This document shows positions 16,225 through 25,491 of a stretch of DNA of 64,000 nucleotides, piece after piece. The notes under the pieces were generated by a model. The model did not search any database and was not told the origin of the DNA. It worked only from the letters and a program-made list of their open reading frames with translations. Source of the DNA: Rugosimonospora acidiphila (GTDB taxonomy: Bacteria; Actinomycetota; Actinomycetes; Mycobacteriales; Micromonosporaceae); NCBI RefSeq assembly GCF_039543385.1, contig NZ_BAABJQ010000005.1:124001-188000 (forward strand), in the 5' to 3' direction. Each line of letters starts with the position of its first letter. Within the stretch, counting starts at the first letter, position 1. The translations under genes and the position numbers were made by a program.

Positions 16225-17847
16225 GTGACGACGATCAACTTCGTCTCGACTGCCAATGCTGCCGTAGACCATGAAACGACGATCACGGTCCCCTTGGCCC
16301 CGCTGGATCTGCCCAACGAGGCGGGGTTTGCCCGTACCGGCTGGGAAGCCCGGTACGTGCGTCTTCTGGTGCTGCTTGATCTTTTGGTCGGGATGGTCGC
16401 TGCCGGGGTAGCACTGATCTCCCGTTTTGGCTCGTCGGTCGATGAAACGTACAACCGGGACTATTTGTGGTTCACTCTCGCGTTGCCGTTCGCCTGGCTG
16501 CTCACGTTGACAATTTACCGAGCGTTCGAACCAAGGTACCTGTTCGTAGGAAACGATGAGTACGAACGGGTATTTCGAGCCGGCGTTGGGATGACTGCCG
16601 CACTAGCCATTCTTTCATTCACGTTTGATTTGCGCCTGGCCCGGGGCTACATCGTCATCGCAATGCCGTTGGCCATTGTCGCCGGGCTGTCCGTGCGATG
16701 GTTCATGCGCCGGCGACTGCACGCCGCCTGGGCCAGCGGCGAACGCCTGCGCCGGGTCATACTGGTCGGCCACGAGCAGGCCGCCCAGGAGACCACCCGG
16801 CAGTTGCGCCGCGAGCGCTACCACGGCATGGGCGTGGTGGGCGTGTGCCTGCCCCGGGCGTTCGTCGAGGCCGGCACGCTCGCGCGGGGCGTCCCGGGCG
16901 GCGCGTTCACGCCGAACGGCGCGGGAGTCCCGGCCGGCAACGGCGGAGCACCGGCGCCGGGCCAGCCGGTGCTGCGCCGGCTGCCCGGGCTGCCGCCGGT
17001 CTACGGCAGCTTCGACGAGGTCGCCCAGGCAGTCCAGCGGGCGCACGCGGACACCGTGATCGTGCTGTCCTGCCCGGAGTTGGACGGCACCGCGCTGCGC
17101 CGGCTCGCCTGGAAGCTGGAGCGCGACGACATCGACCTGATCGTGGCCAGCACCCTGGTCGACGTGGCCGGCGACCGGACCACCATCCGCCCGGTCGACG
17201 GCCTGCCGCTGCTGCACGTGGAGCACCCGCGGCTCAAGGGTGGCCGGCGGGTGTTCAAGGGAATCTTCGACCGGGTCGCGTCGCTGGTCGGGCTGCTGGT
17301 GCTGGCACCGGTCCTGCTGACGATCGCCGTGCTCATCAAGACGACGCCGGGCCGGCCTGGCCCGGTGATTTTCCAGCAGACCCGCGTGGGCCGCAACGGC
17401 CAGCAGTTCGTGATGTACAAGTTCCGCACCATGTACCAGGACGCCGAGTCCCGGCTGGCCGAGCTGAGCCACCTCAACGAGACCGGCGGCACCCTGTTCA
17501 AGATGCGCAACGATCCGCGGGTTACCCCGGTCGGCCGCTGGCTGCGCAAGTTCTCCCTCGACGAGGTCCCGCAGCTGATCAACGTGGCCAAGGGCGACAT
17601 GTCCCTGGTGGGTCCCCGGCCGCCGCTGCCCCGCGAGGTGGCCGAGTACCCGTTCGACATGCGCCGCCGGCTCGTGGTCAAGCCGGGACTGACCGGACTC
17701 TGGCAGGTGTCCGGCCGCTCCGACCTGTCCTGGGAGGAGTCGATCCGACTCGACCTGCAGTACGTGGAGAACTGGTCGTTCGCGATGGACGTGATGATCC
17801 TTGCCCGGACGGTGTTCGCGGTATGCCGAAGCGCCGGAGCCTACTGA
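16225..17847 (+). CDS. Undecaprenyl-phosphate sugar phosphotransferase (WbaP/CpsE type)
   Basis: 540-residue membrane enzyme that moves a sugar-1-phosphate from a nucleotide sugar to undecaprenyl phosphate, the first committed step of repeat-unit assembly. Four N-terminal transmembrane segments (about 45-170) precede a soluble CoA-binding-like domain. One further helix (about 355-375) leads into the catalytic bacterial sugar transferase domain: TRVGRNGQQFVMYKFRTM near 385, KFSLDEVPQL, VGPRPPLPREV and KPGLTGLWQVSGRSDLSWE near 485. GTG 16225 has an excellent GGAGGGG 4 nt upstream. Codon use in the first third is visibly less GC-biased. Its last 7 nt overlap the convergent acyltransferase gene. 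Confidence 0.94.
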   Translation: MTTINFVSTANAAVDHETTITVPLAPLDLPNEAGFARTGWEARYVRLLVLLDLLVGMVAAGVALISRFGSSVDETYNRDYLWFTLALPFAWLLTLTIYRAFEPRYLFVGNDEYERVFRAGVGMTAALAILSFTFDLRLARGYIVIAMPLAIVAGLSVRWFMRRRLHAAWASGERLRRVILVGHEQAAQETTRQLRRERYHGMGVVGVCLPRAFVEAGTLARGVPGGAFTPNGAGVPAGNGGAPAPGQPVLRRLPGLPPVYGSFDEVAQAVQRAHADTVIVLSCPELDGTALRRLAWKLERDDIDLIVASTLVDVAGDRTTIRPVDGLPLLHVEHPRLKGGRRVFKGIFDRVASLVGLLVLAPVLLTIAVLIKTTPGRPGPVIFQQTRVGRNGQQFVMYKFRTMYQDAESRLAELSHLNETGGTLFKMRNDPRVTPVGRWLRKFSLDEVPQLINVAKGDMSLVGPRPPLPREVAEYPFDMRRRLVVKPGLTGLWQVSGRSDLSWEESIRLDLQYVENWSFAMDVMILARTVFAVCRSAGAY

Positions 17848-18434
17848 GCCTCGCTCAGCACCCCGCCGGTCTCCACGTACTCGGCGCCAGTGCTGGGGCA
17901 CGTGAAGACATTGCCGTCCTTGGCCACGAGCGGTATCCCGGCCCGCCCCACCCAACCGATCCGGCGGGCCGGCACACCCACCACGAGTGCGAAGTCGGGT
18001 ACGTCCCTGACCACCACCGCGCCGGCGGCGACCAGCGCCCAGCGGCCGACGCGTACCGGTGCCACGCACACCGCGCGCGCCGAGATCGACGCGCCCTCGC
18101 CCACCGTCACGCCGACCGCGTGCCAGTCGTCGCCGGTCTTGAGCCGGCCGTCCGGCGTGACCGCCCGCGGGTACTCGTCGTTGGTGAGCACCGCGCCCGG
18201 CCCGATGAACACACCGTCGCCCAGCACCGCCGGCTCGTACACGAGCGCGTAGTTCTGCAGCTTCACGTTGTCGCCCAGGCGCACGCCCGGGCCCACATAC
18301 GCGCCGCGGCCAATGTTGCAGCCCTTACCCACCACGGCACCCTCGCGGATCTGGGCGAGGTGCCAGATGGAGGTGCCCGCGCCGATGCTCGCGCGATCGT
18401 CCACGTCGGCGGTTGGGGCGATGCGGGTGCTCAT
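17841..18434 (-). CDS. Left-handed beta-helix acyltransferase (WlbB-like)
   Basis: 197-residue hexapeptide-repeat acetyltransferase. Repeats such as IGAGTSIWHLAQIREGAVV and VGKGCNIGRGAYVGPGVRL build the beta-helix; NYALVYEPAVLGDGVFIGP and VLTNDEYPRA match enzymes that N-acetylate the 3-amino group of UDP-GlcNAc3NA (WlbB/WbpD type). The final CPSTGAEY segment is a family tail. With the Gfo/Idh gene (40830) and the DegT gene (36728) it would complete a UDP-diacetamido-uronic acid branch; that link is inference. ATG 18434. Convergent with, and overlapping, the sugar transferase gene. Confidence 0.85.
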   Translation of the reverse strand: MSTRIAPTADVDDRASIGAGTSIWHLAQIREGAVVGKGCNIGRGAYVGPGVRLGDNVKLQNYALVYEPAVLGDGVFIGPGAVLTNDEYPRAVTPDGRLKTGDDWHAVGVTVGEGASISARAVCVAPVRVGRWALVAAGAVVVRDVPDFALVVGVPARRIGWVGRAGIPLVAKDGNVFTCPSTGAEYVETGGVLSEAQ

Positions 18435-18581
18435 GTCGCTGTCCTCTCGACGCACCGGATGCGGCCACGGCGCCGCACGCGGCAAACGGTAGCCGAAATT
18501 CCGGGCGGACAAACAGTTTCGTCGGTGTACCTGTCCGGGACCGGGTGGGGGTTCCGTGCAGCCGATCAGTTTGGAGCACGC

Positions 18582-19973
18582 GTGTACCTCTCGATCCGGG
18601 ACCGCCCCGCCAAGACACCCGGCCCGGGAACCCCCCCGATCCTGCGCCGGGTGGCGACGACCGTCTTCCTGCTGGGTGTGGTCAGCATGCTGACCGACAT
18701 CTCGTCGGAGATGGTCAACGCCGTCCTGCCGCTGTACCTGACCGCCGAGGTGGGCATGGGGCTGGTCGCGTACGGCTTCGTCGACGGCCTGTACCAGGGC
18801 GTGAGCGCGCTGCTGCGGGTCGTGGGCGGGTACGCCGGGGACCGGCACGACCGGCCCAAGTGGGTGGCCGTCGCCGGGTACGGGATCTCCGCGGCCAGCC
18901 GACTGGCGATGATCCCGGCGCACGGGCTCGCCTCGATCACCGGTGTCATCACGGCGGACCGGCTGGGCAAGGGGCTGCGCACCGCGCCGCGCGACGCGCT
19001 CATCGCCGACGTCACCGAGCCCGGCATGCTGGGCCGGGCGTTCGGGGTGCACCGCACCCTGGACACCCTGGGCGCGGCGATCGGCCCGCTGGTGGCCTTC
19101 GCCGTCCTGCTGGCCGTGCCCGACGGGTACAGCTCGATCTGGGTGGTCTCGTTCGCCGTAGCGGTGATCGGGGTGGCCATGATCGTGCTGGCCGTACCCG
19201 ACCGGCGCACCGGTGCCGGTACCGTGCGGCCGGCCGCCCGGGCGCTGGTGCGGGTGATGGTCTCCGCCCGGCTGCGCGGCCCGCTGATCGCCTGCACGCT
19301 GCTCGGGCTGTTCACCGTCGGGGACGGCTTCCTGTACCTGTCCCTGCAGCGGCGCGACGGCTTCGCGGCGCTGTGGTTCCCGCTGCTGTACGTGGGCACC
19401 AACATCTCCTACCTGTGCCTGGCCGTACCGCTGGGCCGGCTGGCCGACCGGATCGGGCGCGCCCCGGTCTTCATCGGCGGGCACGTGGTGCTCGTCATCG
19501 GGTACCTGGTCGGGGCGCTGCCCTCGGCCGGCACCGCGTGGACCATCGTCACCCTCCTGCTGCTGGGCGTGTTCTACGCGGCCACCGACGGGGTGCTCTC
19601 CGCCCTGGTGAGCCGGCTGATTCCGGCCGGTACCCGGGGCAGCGGGCTGGCCGCGGCGCAGACCGTACAGGTACTCGCCCGGTTCGCCTCGTCGGTCGCG
19701 TTCGGCGTGCTGTGGACGCTGGTCGGTCCGCGCGACGCGCTGCTGCTGGCGGCGGTCCTGCTCGGGGCGGCCGTCCCGGTGGCCTGGTGGCTGCTGCGCG
19801 GCCCCGGCGCCGGCGACACCACGCCGCTCGGCGACGCCGGCACCGCCCCCGCCGGAGCCGGCACCTCGACGAGGGGCGGCGCCCCCACGATGGACGCCGC
19901 CCCGACTGGCGGCGCCCCCACGACGGACGGCGCTCCCACGATGGACGGCGCCTCCGAGGGGGCGGCCCGATGA
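18582..19973 (+). CDS. MFS transporter with repetitive C-terminal tail
   Basis: 463-residue 12-helix major facilitator. Features: LTDISSEMVNAVLPLYL in helix 1, the loop YAGDRHDRPKWVAVAGYG (motif A-like) and RLGKGLRTAPRDALIAD. The last ~40 residues are a low-complexity tail of GGAPTMDGAP-type repeats encoded by imperfect tandem DNA repeats. GTG 18582 follows GGAG by 5 nt. The stop overlaps the next gene (ATGA), so this transporter is translationally coupled to a membrane-anchored propeller. Substrate unknown. Confidence 0.87.
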   Translation: MYLSIRDRPAKTPGPGTPPILRRVATTVFLLGVVSMLTDISSEMVNAVLPLYLTAEVGMGLVAYGFVDGLYQGVSALLRVVGGYAGDRHDRPKWVAVAGYGISAASRLAMIPAHGLASITGVITADRLGKGLRTAPRDALIADVTEPGMLGRAFGVHRTLDTLGAAIGPLVAFAVLLAVPDGYSSIWVVSFAVAVIGVAMIVLAVPDRRTGAGTVRPAARALVRVMVSARLRGPLIACTLLGLFTVGDGFLYLSLQRRDGFAALWFPLLYVGTNISYLCLAVPLGRLADRIGRAPVFIGGHVVLVIGYLVGALPSAGTAWTIVTLLLLGVFYAATDGVLSALVSRLIPAGTRGSGLAAAQTVQVLARFASSVAFGVLWTLVGPRDALLLAAVLLGAAVPVAWWLLRGPGAGDTTPLGDAGTAPAGAGTSTRGGAPTMDAAPTGGAPTTDGAPTMDGASEGAAR

Positions 19974-21028
19974 CCTCGCCGGCCGATCCGACCGCCGGCG
20001 AGCCCGGGTCGGGCGGCAACCAGCGGCTGCGCCTGGCCATCCTGGCCGCGATCACCGCCGTCGCGGTCGCGGTCGCGGTCGGATATGTGGTGTACGCACA
20101 CGGCCAGCGGGCCGAGGCATCGGCCAAGGGCCCGAAGACCGCCACCACCTCGCTGGCCGCGGTGTCCAGCGGGCCGCACGTGGTGTTCCGCAGCACCGCG
20201 CTGGGATCGGGCTACGGCCACATCGCCGTGGCTTCACTGTCCAATCCGGACGGTCCGCGGGCCATCACCCCGACCAGTTGCGACCGGGTGTACGCCGGCA
20301 GGGCGTCCGCGCTGTGCCTGGTGGCCGATCGCGGGATGGTCACCACCTACCGGGCGCTGACCCTGGGGCCGGACTGGCAGACCGTGGGCCAGGCACCGCT
20401 ACCCGGACTGCCCAGCCGGGCCAGGATGTCGCCGGACGGCAGCCTGAACGTCACCACCACCTTCGTGTACGGCGACTCCTACACCAACCCTGGGCAGTTC
20501 TCCACCCGCACGCTCATCGCCCACACCGACGGTCAGCAGATCGCCGACCTCGAACAGTTCACCCTCGTCATCGATGGCCGGCGGGTCACCGCGGCCGACC
20601 GCAACTTCTGGGGCGTGACGTTCGCCGACGACGACACGTTCTACGCCACCGCGGCGACCGGTGGTCACACCTGGCTGGTGCGCGGCAGCATCGCGCAGCG
20701 CCGCATGGTGTCGATCCGCGAGGACGTCGAGTGCCCCTCGCTGTCGCCGGACAAGACCCGGATCGCCTTCAAGAAGCACGGCGACCTGCCGGCCGGACAT
20801 TGGCGTCTGGCCGTTTACGACCTGACGACCGGCAAAGAGACCCTGCTCGCCGAGCCGCGCAGCGTCGATGACCAGGTGGAGTGGTTGGACAACGACCACG
20901 TCCTCTATGGACTGCCGCGCATCGGCGCGGCGGCGGCCACCCAGGACGTCTGGGTGGTTCCCGCGGACGGCACCGGCTCCGCCCGCGTCTTCGTCCACAA
21001 CGCGTGGTCGCCCAGCGTGGTGCGGTGA
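19970..21028 (+). CDS. Membrane-anchored TolB/PD40-like beta-propeller
   Basis: 352-residue protein: short cytoplasmic N-terminus, one transmembrane helix (about 22-43, LAILAAITAVAVAVAVGYVV), then an extracytoplasmic propeller. PD40-like blades are seen as RARMSPDGSLNV, CPSLSPDKTRIAFKKHGD and WLDNDHVLYGLP, ending VWVVPADGTGSARVF. There is no lipobox. ATG 19970 overlaps the stop of the MFS gene, implying joint function. Such propellers usually bind partners rather than catalyse. No specific family name is certain. Confidence 0.7.
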   Translation: MTSPADPTAGEPGSGGNQRLRLAILAAITAVAVAVAVGYVVYAHGQRAEASAKGPKTATTSLAAVSSGPHVVFRSTALGSGYGHIAVASLSNPDGPRAITPTSCDRVYAGRASALCLVADRGMVTTYRALTLGPDWQTVGQAPLPGLPSRARMSPDGSLNVTTTFVYGDSYTNPGQFSTRTLIAHTDGQQIADLEQFTLVIDGRRVTAADRNFWGVTFADDDTFYATAATGGHTWLVRGSIAQRRMVSIREDVECPSLSPDKTRIAFKKHGDLPAGHWRLAVYDLTTGKETLLAEPRSVDDQVEWLDNDHVLYGLPRIGAAAATQDVWVVPADGTGSARVFVHNAWSPSVVR

Positions 21029-21096
21029 CCGTGAACGCGTCCTCCAGCCAATACCCACGCGGACGCCCTCGGCCCGGAATCGGAAGGAGTGGGTGC

Positions 21097-21918
21097 GTGA
21101 CGGCCGTCAGCAGACCCGCAGACGCATCAAGGATCGTGCTGGGAGGTGTGCTCGTCGACCTCCGGCGACGCGACGAGGTGGTTTCGGTGGTGGGCGACCG
21201 ACTCGCCGGACCCAGGGTGCCGGAACCACGGTCACCGCTGGCGATCGGGTCGGCCAACCTCGACCACGTGCACCACTTCGGGTCGGGCGGGCGCAGCGCG
21301 CCGGACATCGACGTGAGCGGGAATTCCCCGGAGTGGCTGATCCTGCTCGACGGCGCGCCGATGGTCCGCCACGCGACGCGGTTGACCGGGCGGGAGTGGC
21401 CGCTGCTGGCGGGCTCCGACCTGTTGCCGGAGCTGCTGGACACCGCGCAGGCGGCCCGGTCCCGGGTGGGCTTTCTGGGCGGCAGCGCCCAGATGCATGA
21501 CCTCGTGCGGCCGGTGCTGGCCGACCGGTACCCCGAGCTGAGCGTGGCGGGATTCTGGGCACCGCAGCGCGCCGAACTCACCGACCCGGCCGCGGCGGCC
21601 GGGCTCGCCGAATCGGTGCGGCTGGCCAACGTGGATCTGCTCGTCGTGGGGCTGGGCAAGCCGCGGCAGGAGCGCTGGATCCAGCGGCACGCGGCGGCCA
21701 GCGGGGCACGGGTGCTGCTCGCGTTCGGGGCGGCGACCGACTTCCTGGCCGGTACCGCCTCGCGGGCACCCGGCTGGGTACGTCACGCAGGGGTGGAGTG
21801 GCTCTACCGGTTGTCCCGGGAGCCACGCCGGCTCACCCGCCGGTACTGCGTCCAGGGCCCGCCGGCCATGTGGCGGCTGTGGACGGACTCGCGCCGAGAG
21901 GCGAGCGGGGCCCGATGA
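21097..21918 (+). CDS. WecG/TagA/CpsF family glycosyltransferase
   Basis: 273-residue cytoplasmic glycosyltransferase (family 26) that adds the second sugar to an undecaprenyl-linked acceptor in teichoic acid, ECA or capsule assembly. Family motifs: SANLDHVHHF, a central DGAPMV, FLGGSAQMHDLV, the C-terminal GLGKPRQERWI and AFGAATDFLAG. GTG 21097 is chosen because GGAAGGAG lies 7 nt upstream; the frame is open further upstream without such a site. The stop overlaps the next gene by ATGA. Confidence 0.91.
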   Translation: MTAVSRPADASRIVLGGVLVDLRRRDEVVSVVGDRLAGPRVPEPRSPLAIGSANLDHVHHFGSGGRSAPDIDVSGNSPEWLILLDGAPMVRHATRLTGREWPLLAGSDLLPELLDTAQAARSRVGFLGGSAQMHDLVRPVLADRYPELSVAGFWAPQRAELTDPAAAAGLAESVRLANVDLLVVGLGKPRQERWIQRHAAASGARVLLAFGAATDFLAGTASRAPGWVRHAGVEWLYRLSREPRRLTRRYCVQGPPAMWRLWTDSRREASGAR

Positions 21919-22937
21919 GTGAGCGGAGCGAACGAGTCATGCGGATGAGTCGCGAGGGATTGGAGCCGGACCCGTCGGCCTTCGTTGACTGCACCGCCAT
22001 CGTGGTCACCTACAACAGCGCGGCGGACCTGCCGGGACTGCTCGACACGCTGCCCCGGGCCGCACCGGGCATGCGGGTGCGGGCGCTGGTGGTCGACAAC
22101 GACTCGGCCGACGACATCGAGTCCGCCATCGCCGGGCGGCCCGGCGTCACCCTCCTGCGCACGGGAGCCAACCTCGGCTACGCGGGCGGCATCAATGCCG
22201 GGCGCAAGCACCTGCGGGGCAGCCTCGGCCCCACCCGTACCGTCGCCATCCTCAACCCCGACCTGCGCCTCGCCCCGGCCAGCCTGGCGTGGCTGATCGC
22301 CGCGGCCTGCCGGCCGGCGGCCGGCGCGGCGGTGCCCCGGTTCGTCGAGGCCGGCGACGAGGCGGCCACGTTCCCGTCGCTGCGCCGGGAGCCGTCCACC
22401 ACCCGGGTGCTCGGCGACGCGCTGCTCGGCCGGCGCTGGGCCGGCCGGCCCGGCTGGCTGTCGGAGATGGTCTGGGACCCGCGACGGTACGACGCCGAGG
22501 GGCCGGCCGACTGGGCCACCGGTGCGGTGCTGGTCGTCACGGCCGAGGCGGACGCCGCCGTCGGCGACTGGGACGAGAGCTTCTTCCTCTACTCGGAGGA
22601 GACGGACTACTCCCGCCGCCTGCGCGAGGCCGGCCGGACCATCCAGTACGTCCCGGACGCGCGGGTCTTCCACGAGGGTGCCGGCTCGGGTACGGGACCG
22701 GCCCTGACCGCACTGAACGAGGTGAACCGGGTGCGCTATTTCCGCAAGTACCACGGTCCGGCCGCGACCGCCGCGTTCCGGGTGGCCGTGACGCTGGGCC
22801 AGCTGCTGCGGATACGCCGGCCGGGCAACCGGATGGCGCTGGCCGCGCTGTGGTCCGGGCGGCGGCGCGCGGAGCTGCCGGGCCGGCCCGGGTCGCTTAC
22901 GCAGGCCGCCACCGCCGACCCGGAGTACGCGCGATGA
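21915..22937 (+). CDS. GT2 family glycosyltransferase (rhamnosyltransferase-like)
   Basis: 340-residue GT-A enzyme. Motifs: IVVTYNSAADLPGLL near residue 30, VVDNDSADD, the nucleotide/metal segment NLGYAGGINAG with AILNPDLRLAP (DxD-like) and the acceptor-site FFLYSEETDYSRRLREAG. This pattern is typical of WbbL-like rhamnosyltransferases, although the sugar is not determined. Coupled by ATGA on both sides, so 21097-23860 is one translational unit of three glycosyltransferases. Confidence 0.9.
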   Translation: MSERSERVMRMSREGLEPDPSAFVDCTAIVVTYNSAADLPGLLDTLPRAAPGMRVRALVVDNDSADDIESAIAGRPGVTLLRTGANLGYAGGINAGRKHLRGSLGPTRTVAILNPDLRLAPASLAWLIAAACRPAAGAAVPRFVEAGDEAATFPSLRREPSTTRVLGDALLGRRWAGRPGWLSEMVWDPRRYDAEGPADWATGAVLVVTAEADAAVGDWDESFFLYSEETDYSRRLREAGRTIQYVPDARVFHEGAGSGTGPALTALNEVNRVRYFRKYHGPAATAAFRVAVTLGQLLRIRRPGNRMALAALWSGRRRAELPGRPGSLTQAATADPEYAR

Positions 22938-23860
22938 CGGGTCTTTCGCAGGCGGGCGGCTCTTCCCGGGCGGCCGGCTCTCCACGGGCGGCCGACGCGG
23001 CGGCCGACGGCGGCGGGGCGCTGGGCTCCGTGGTCATTCCGGCGCACAACGAGGAGACCGTCATCGCGGACTGCCTCGCGCCGCTGGCCGCGCTCGCCGC
23101 GAGCGGGGCGCTGGAGGTCGTTGTCGTGTGCAACGGCTGCACCGACGCGACCGCCAAGGTGGCCGGGTCGTTCGCCGGCGTACGGGTGATCGAGCTCGAG
23201 GTCGGTTCCAAGCCGGCCGCGCTGCGCGTGGGCGACCGGGCGGCCAGCGCCCTGCCCAGGATGTACCTCGACGCCGACGTGGTGCTGCCCGCGGACTCCG
23301 CCCGGCGGGTGCTCACCCGGTTGGGTCGGATGGTCGCGGGCGGACCGCTGGCCGGGCGCCCACCGGTGCGGTACGACGCCTCGGGGTCGACCTGGCCGGT
23401 GCGCCGCTACTACCGGGCCCGGGCTCGGATCCCGGCCGTGCTCGGGTCGCTGTGGGGCGCGGGTACCTATGCGCTGTCCGCCGAGGGGCGGGCCCGGTTC
23501 GACGAGTTCCCCGATCTGGTCGCCGACGACCTGTGGGTGGACCAGCTCTTCGCCCCCGGCGAGGTGGAGGTGGCCAGCTGCGAGCCGGTCACGGTCACCG
23601 CGCCGGCCCGCACCGGCGATCTGCTCAAGGTGCTGCGCCGCACGTACCGGGGCAAGGCGGAGCACCAGGCCAGCAACCCGGACACCGCGCACGAGACCTC
23701 CGGGCGCACCGCCCGGGACGTCCGACTGCTGGCGCGCAGCGGATTCTCCGGCCTGGTCGACGCGACGGTCTACACGGGATTCGTGGTGACGGCCCGGGTC
23801 CTGCGGCGGTTGGCGCGCAACGATTCCTGGGAACGGGACGACAGCTCCCGGGCCCGCTGA
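22934..23860 (+). CDS. GT2 family glycosyltransferase
   Basis: 308-residue GT-A enzyme with VVIPAHNEETVIADCL near residue 36, VVVCNGCTDAT, the DxD motif YLDADVVLP near 115 and the acceptor segment DLVADDLWVDQLF. It lacks C-terminal membrane helices, so it is cytoplasmic or peripheral. It starts with an ATGA overlap and is last in the rightward run, facing the secreted TIM-barrel gene; a hairpin lies between. The donor sugar is unknown. Confidence 0.88.
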   Translation: MTGLSQAGGSSRAAGSPRAADAAADGGGALGSVVIPAHNEETVIADCLAPLAALAASGALEVVVVCNGCTDATAKVAGSFAGVRVIELEVGSKPAALRVGDRAASALPRMYLDADVVLPADSARRVLTRLGRMVAGGPLAGRPPVRYDASGSTWPVRRYYRARARIPAVLGSLWGAGTYALSAEGRARFDEFPDLVADDLWVDQLFAPGEVEVASCEPVTVTAPARTGDLLKVLRRTYRGKAEHQASNPDTAHETSGRTARDVRLLARSGFSGLVDATVYTGFVVTARVLRRLARNDSWERDDSSRAR

Positions 23861-23911
23861 CCCGCCTCACCGCGCCGACCCGCACCGTCAGCTCGCTCCG
23901 CCCCGCCGACC

Positions 23912-23937
23912 CACCCCGACCGCTTCGGTGCGGGGTG
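23912..23937. terminator. Hairpin between convergent genes
   Basis: CACCCC and GGGGTG pair around an inner ACCG/CGGT stem with a short loop, in the gap between the ends of two convergent genes. No long T tract follows, so it may act in either direction with moderate strength. Confidence 0.45.
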
Positions 23938-23958
23938 AGCCGGCGGGTGGGTGTGCGG

Positions 23959-25491
23959 TCAGTAGGCGCCGCAGCTCGAACCGCCGTCCACCCGGTAGAT
24001 GTGCACGGCGTTGCCGTCTGCGAACCGGTCGCTGAACTTACCGCCCGCGATCGTGATCGTCCGGCTCTCGTTCAGCACGCTCACCCGCGCGTTGCTGCCG
24101 ACGCAGGGCAGCGTGAACGTCGCGGTCTGGGCGGCCGTCGTGTTGGCGCCGGCCAGCACGTAGAAGTGCCCCGCGGACCACTTCGTGGACACGTCAACGC
24201 CCGAACTGCCCTTCACCACGCCGTCGGCGAACGGTGCGTTGAGCACCGGCGCCAGCGACGCGACCCGGGCGTCCACCGAGGTGACCGCCGCCCGCACGGC
24301 CGAGTAGCACGGCTCGCGCAGCGCGTGCTGCGTCTGGCACGGGCCGCTGAAGCTGTGGTTGAAGTAGATGATGCCCCGGGCGCCGTGGATGATGCTGCTC
24401 CACACCGCGGCCACCACCTGGGCTGGGGTGATCGCCGGCGTGACCGGGTCGGTGAACGGCTCGCCCACCTCGACGAAGCCCCACACGGGACGGCTGCCGG
24501 TCGGTGAGACCAGCGAACGCAGCCGGTCGATCGTGCGCCCGTAGTTCGACGCGCGGCGGCACAACGAGGCGGGCAGCGCCGTGTCGGTGAACAGCGATCC
24601 GCCCTCATGCGCGCCGCAGATGTTCGGATCGGTGAACCAGTAATTGTCGGCCGACACGATGTTCTGGTACTGGTTGACGAAGCGGGCCGCCTGGGTGTTG
24701 GTCTCCCAGAACGTGACGCCCTTGCCGTAGTTGGAGTAACGCATCCGGCTGTCGGCCGGCAGCCTCGAGCTGAGCGTCTGCTGGATCGTGTAGCCGCACT
24801 GCGAGCTGGCCGGGGAGCAGACGTCACCGTTGCCGGGGTAGTGGCCGGTCCACGCCGACGAGCCGGGGCCGCCCCACATGTCGACCTCGTCGGAGATCAT
24901 CCACCCGGCCTGCTCGGACCCCGAGCCGGGCAGCCTGTCGTCGAGAATCGTGTACATCCCCGCAGCCCGTACGAGGCTCGGGTTGCTCGTGTCGGTCAGC
25001 TGGACGTACGTGTTGATGCCGGCCGCCTTGTCCTTGGTCGCGTCGGTCGGCTCGACGACGCTTTCCAGCCAGACGCCGATCGGGAAGAACGACGTCGCCG
25101 TGGGCAGGTGCGACTGGAACTTTCCGTAATATCCCGCTCCCCCGTCCACCGGGCGCAGGTGCGCACCCGATCCGCCGTGCGACGCCGACCCCGTCGGCGC
25201 GGGCGTGGCCAGGGGCCGGACGGCGGCCGATGCCGACGACGGCGAGAGCGACGGCGAATGCGAGCCCGCCCCGGCCTGCGGCACGACGCGCCGTGACACC
25301 CCTGAGTCCGCGGCGGCGACCGCCGCCCGATTGTTCCCCCCGTTGACGTACCCGTCGACGACCATCACGGCCCCACCCGTGAGGGCGGCCAGCGCCACCG
25401 CCAGCCCGCCTGCGAACATGGCATGGGTCTTCGTGACTCGCCTACCCGCTATGAACATTTTCCCCACCCCTCGACCGACCGCACGGGTCAT
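23959..25491 (-). CDS. Secreted TIM-barrel-like protein of unknown activity
   Basis: 510-residue exported protein. A hydrophobic segment (about 26-48) acts as signal or anchor, and a Ser/Pro/Ala linker follows (75-110). The main part begins at GYYGKFQSHLP and resembles a TIM-barrel hydrolase: FFPIGVWLE, GINTYVQLTD, MISDEVDMWGG, WGFVEVGEPF and ARGIIYFNHSF, with acidic residues at strand ends. A small C-terminal beta domain (about 420-510) carries paired Cys. Glycosidase activity on the exopolysaccharide is an attractive guess, not shown. ATG 25491 overlaps the upstream glycosyltransferase stop (ATGA); ATG 25458 after a purine-rich tract is an alternative start. Confidence 0.75.
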   Translation of the reverse strand: MTRAVGRGVGKMFIAGRRVTKTHAMFAGGLAVALAALTGGAVMVVDGYVNGGNNRAAVAAADSGVSRRVVPQAGAGSHSPSLSPSSASAAVRPLATPAPTGSASHGGSGAHLRPVDGGAGYYGKFQSHLPTATSFFPIGVWLESVVEPTDATKDKAAGINTYVQLTDTSNPSLVRAAGMYTILDDRLPGSGSEQAGWMISDEVDMWGGPGSSAWTGHYPGNGDVCSPASSQCGYTIQQTLSSRLPADSRMRYSNYGKGVTFWETNTQAARFVNQYQNIVSADNYWFTDPNICGAHEGGSLFTDTALPASLCRRASNYGRTIDRLRSLVSPTGSRPVWGFVEVGEPFTDPVTPAITPAQVVAAVWSSIIHGARGIIYFNHSFSGPCQTQHALREPCYSAVRAAVTSVDARVASLAPVLNAPFADGVVKGSSGVDVSTKWSAGHFYVLAGANTTAAQTATFTLPCVGSNARVSVLNESRTITIAGGKFSDRFADGNAVHIYRVDGGSSCGAY

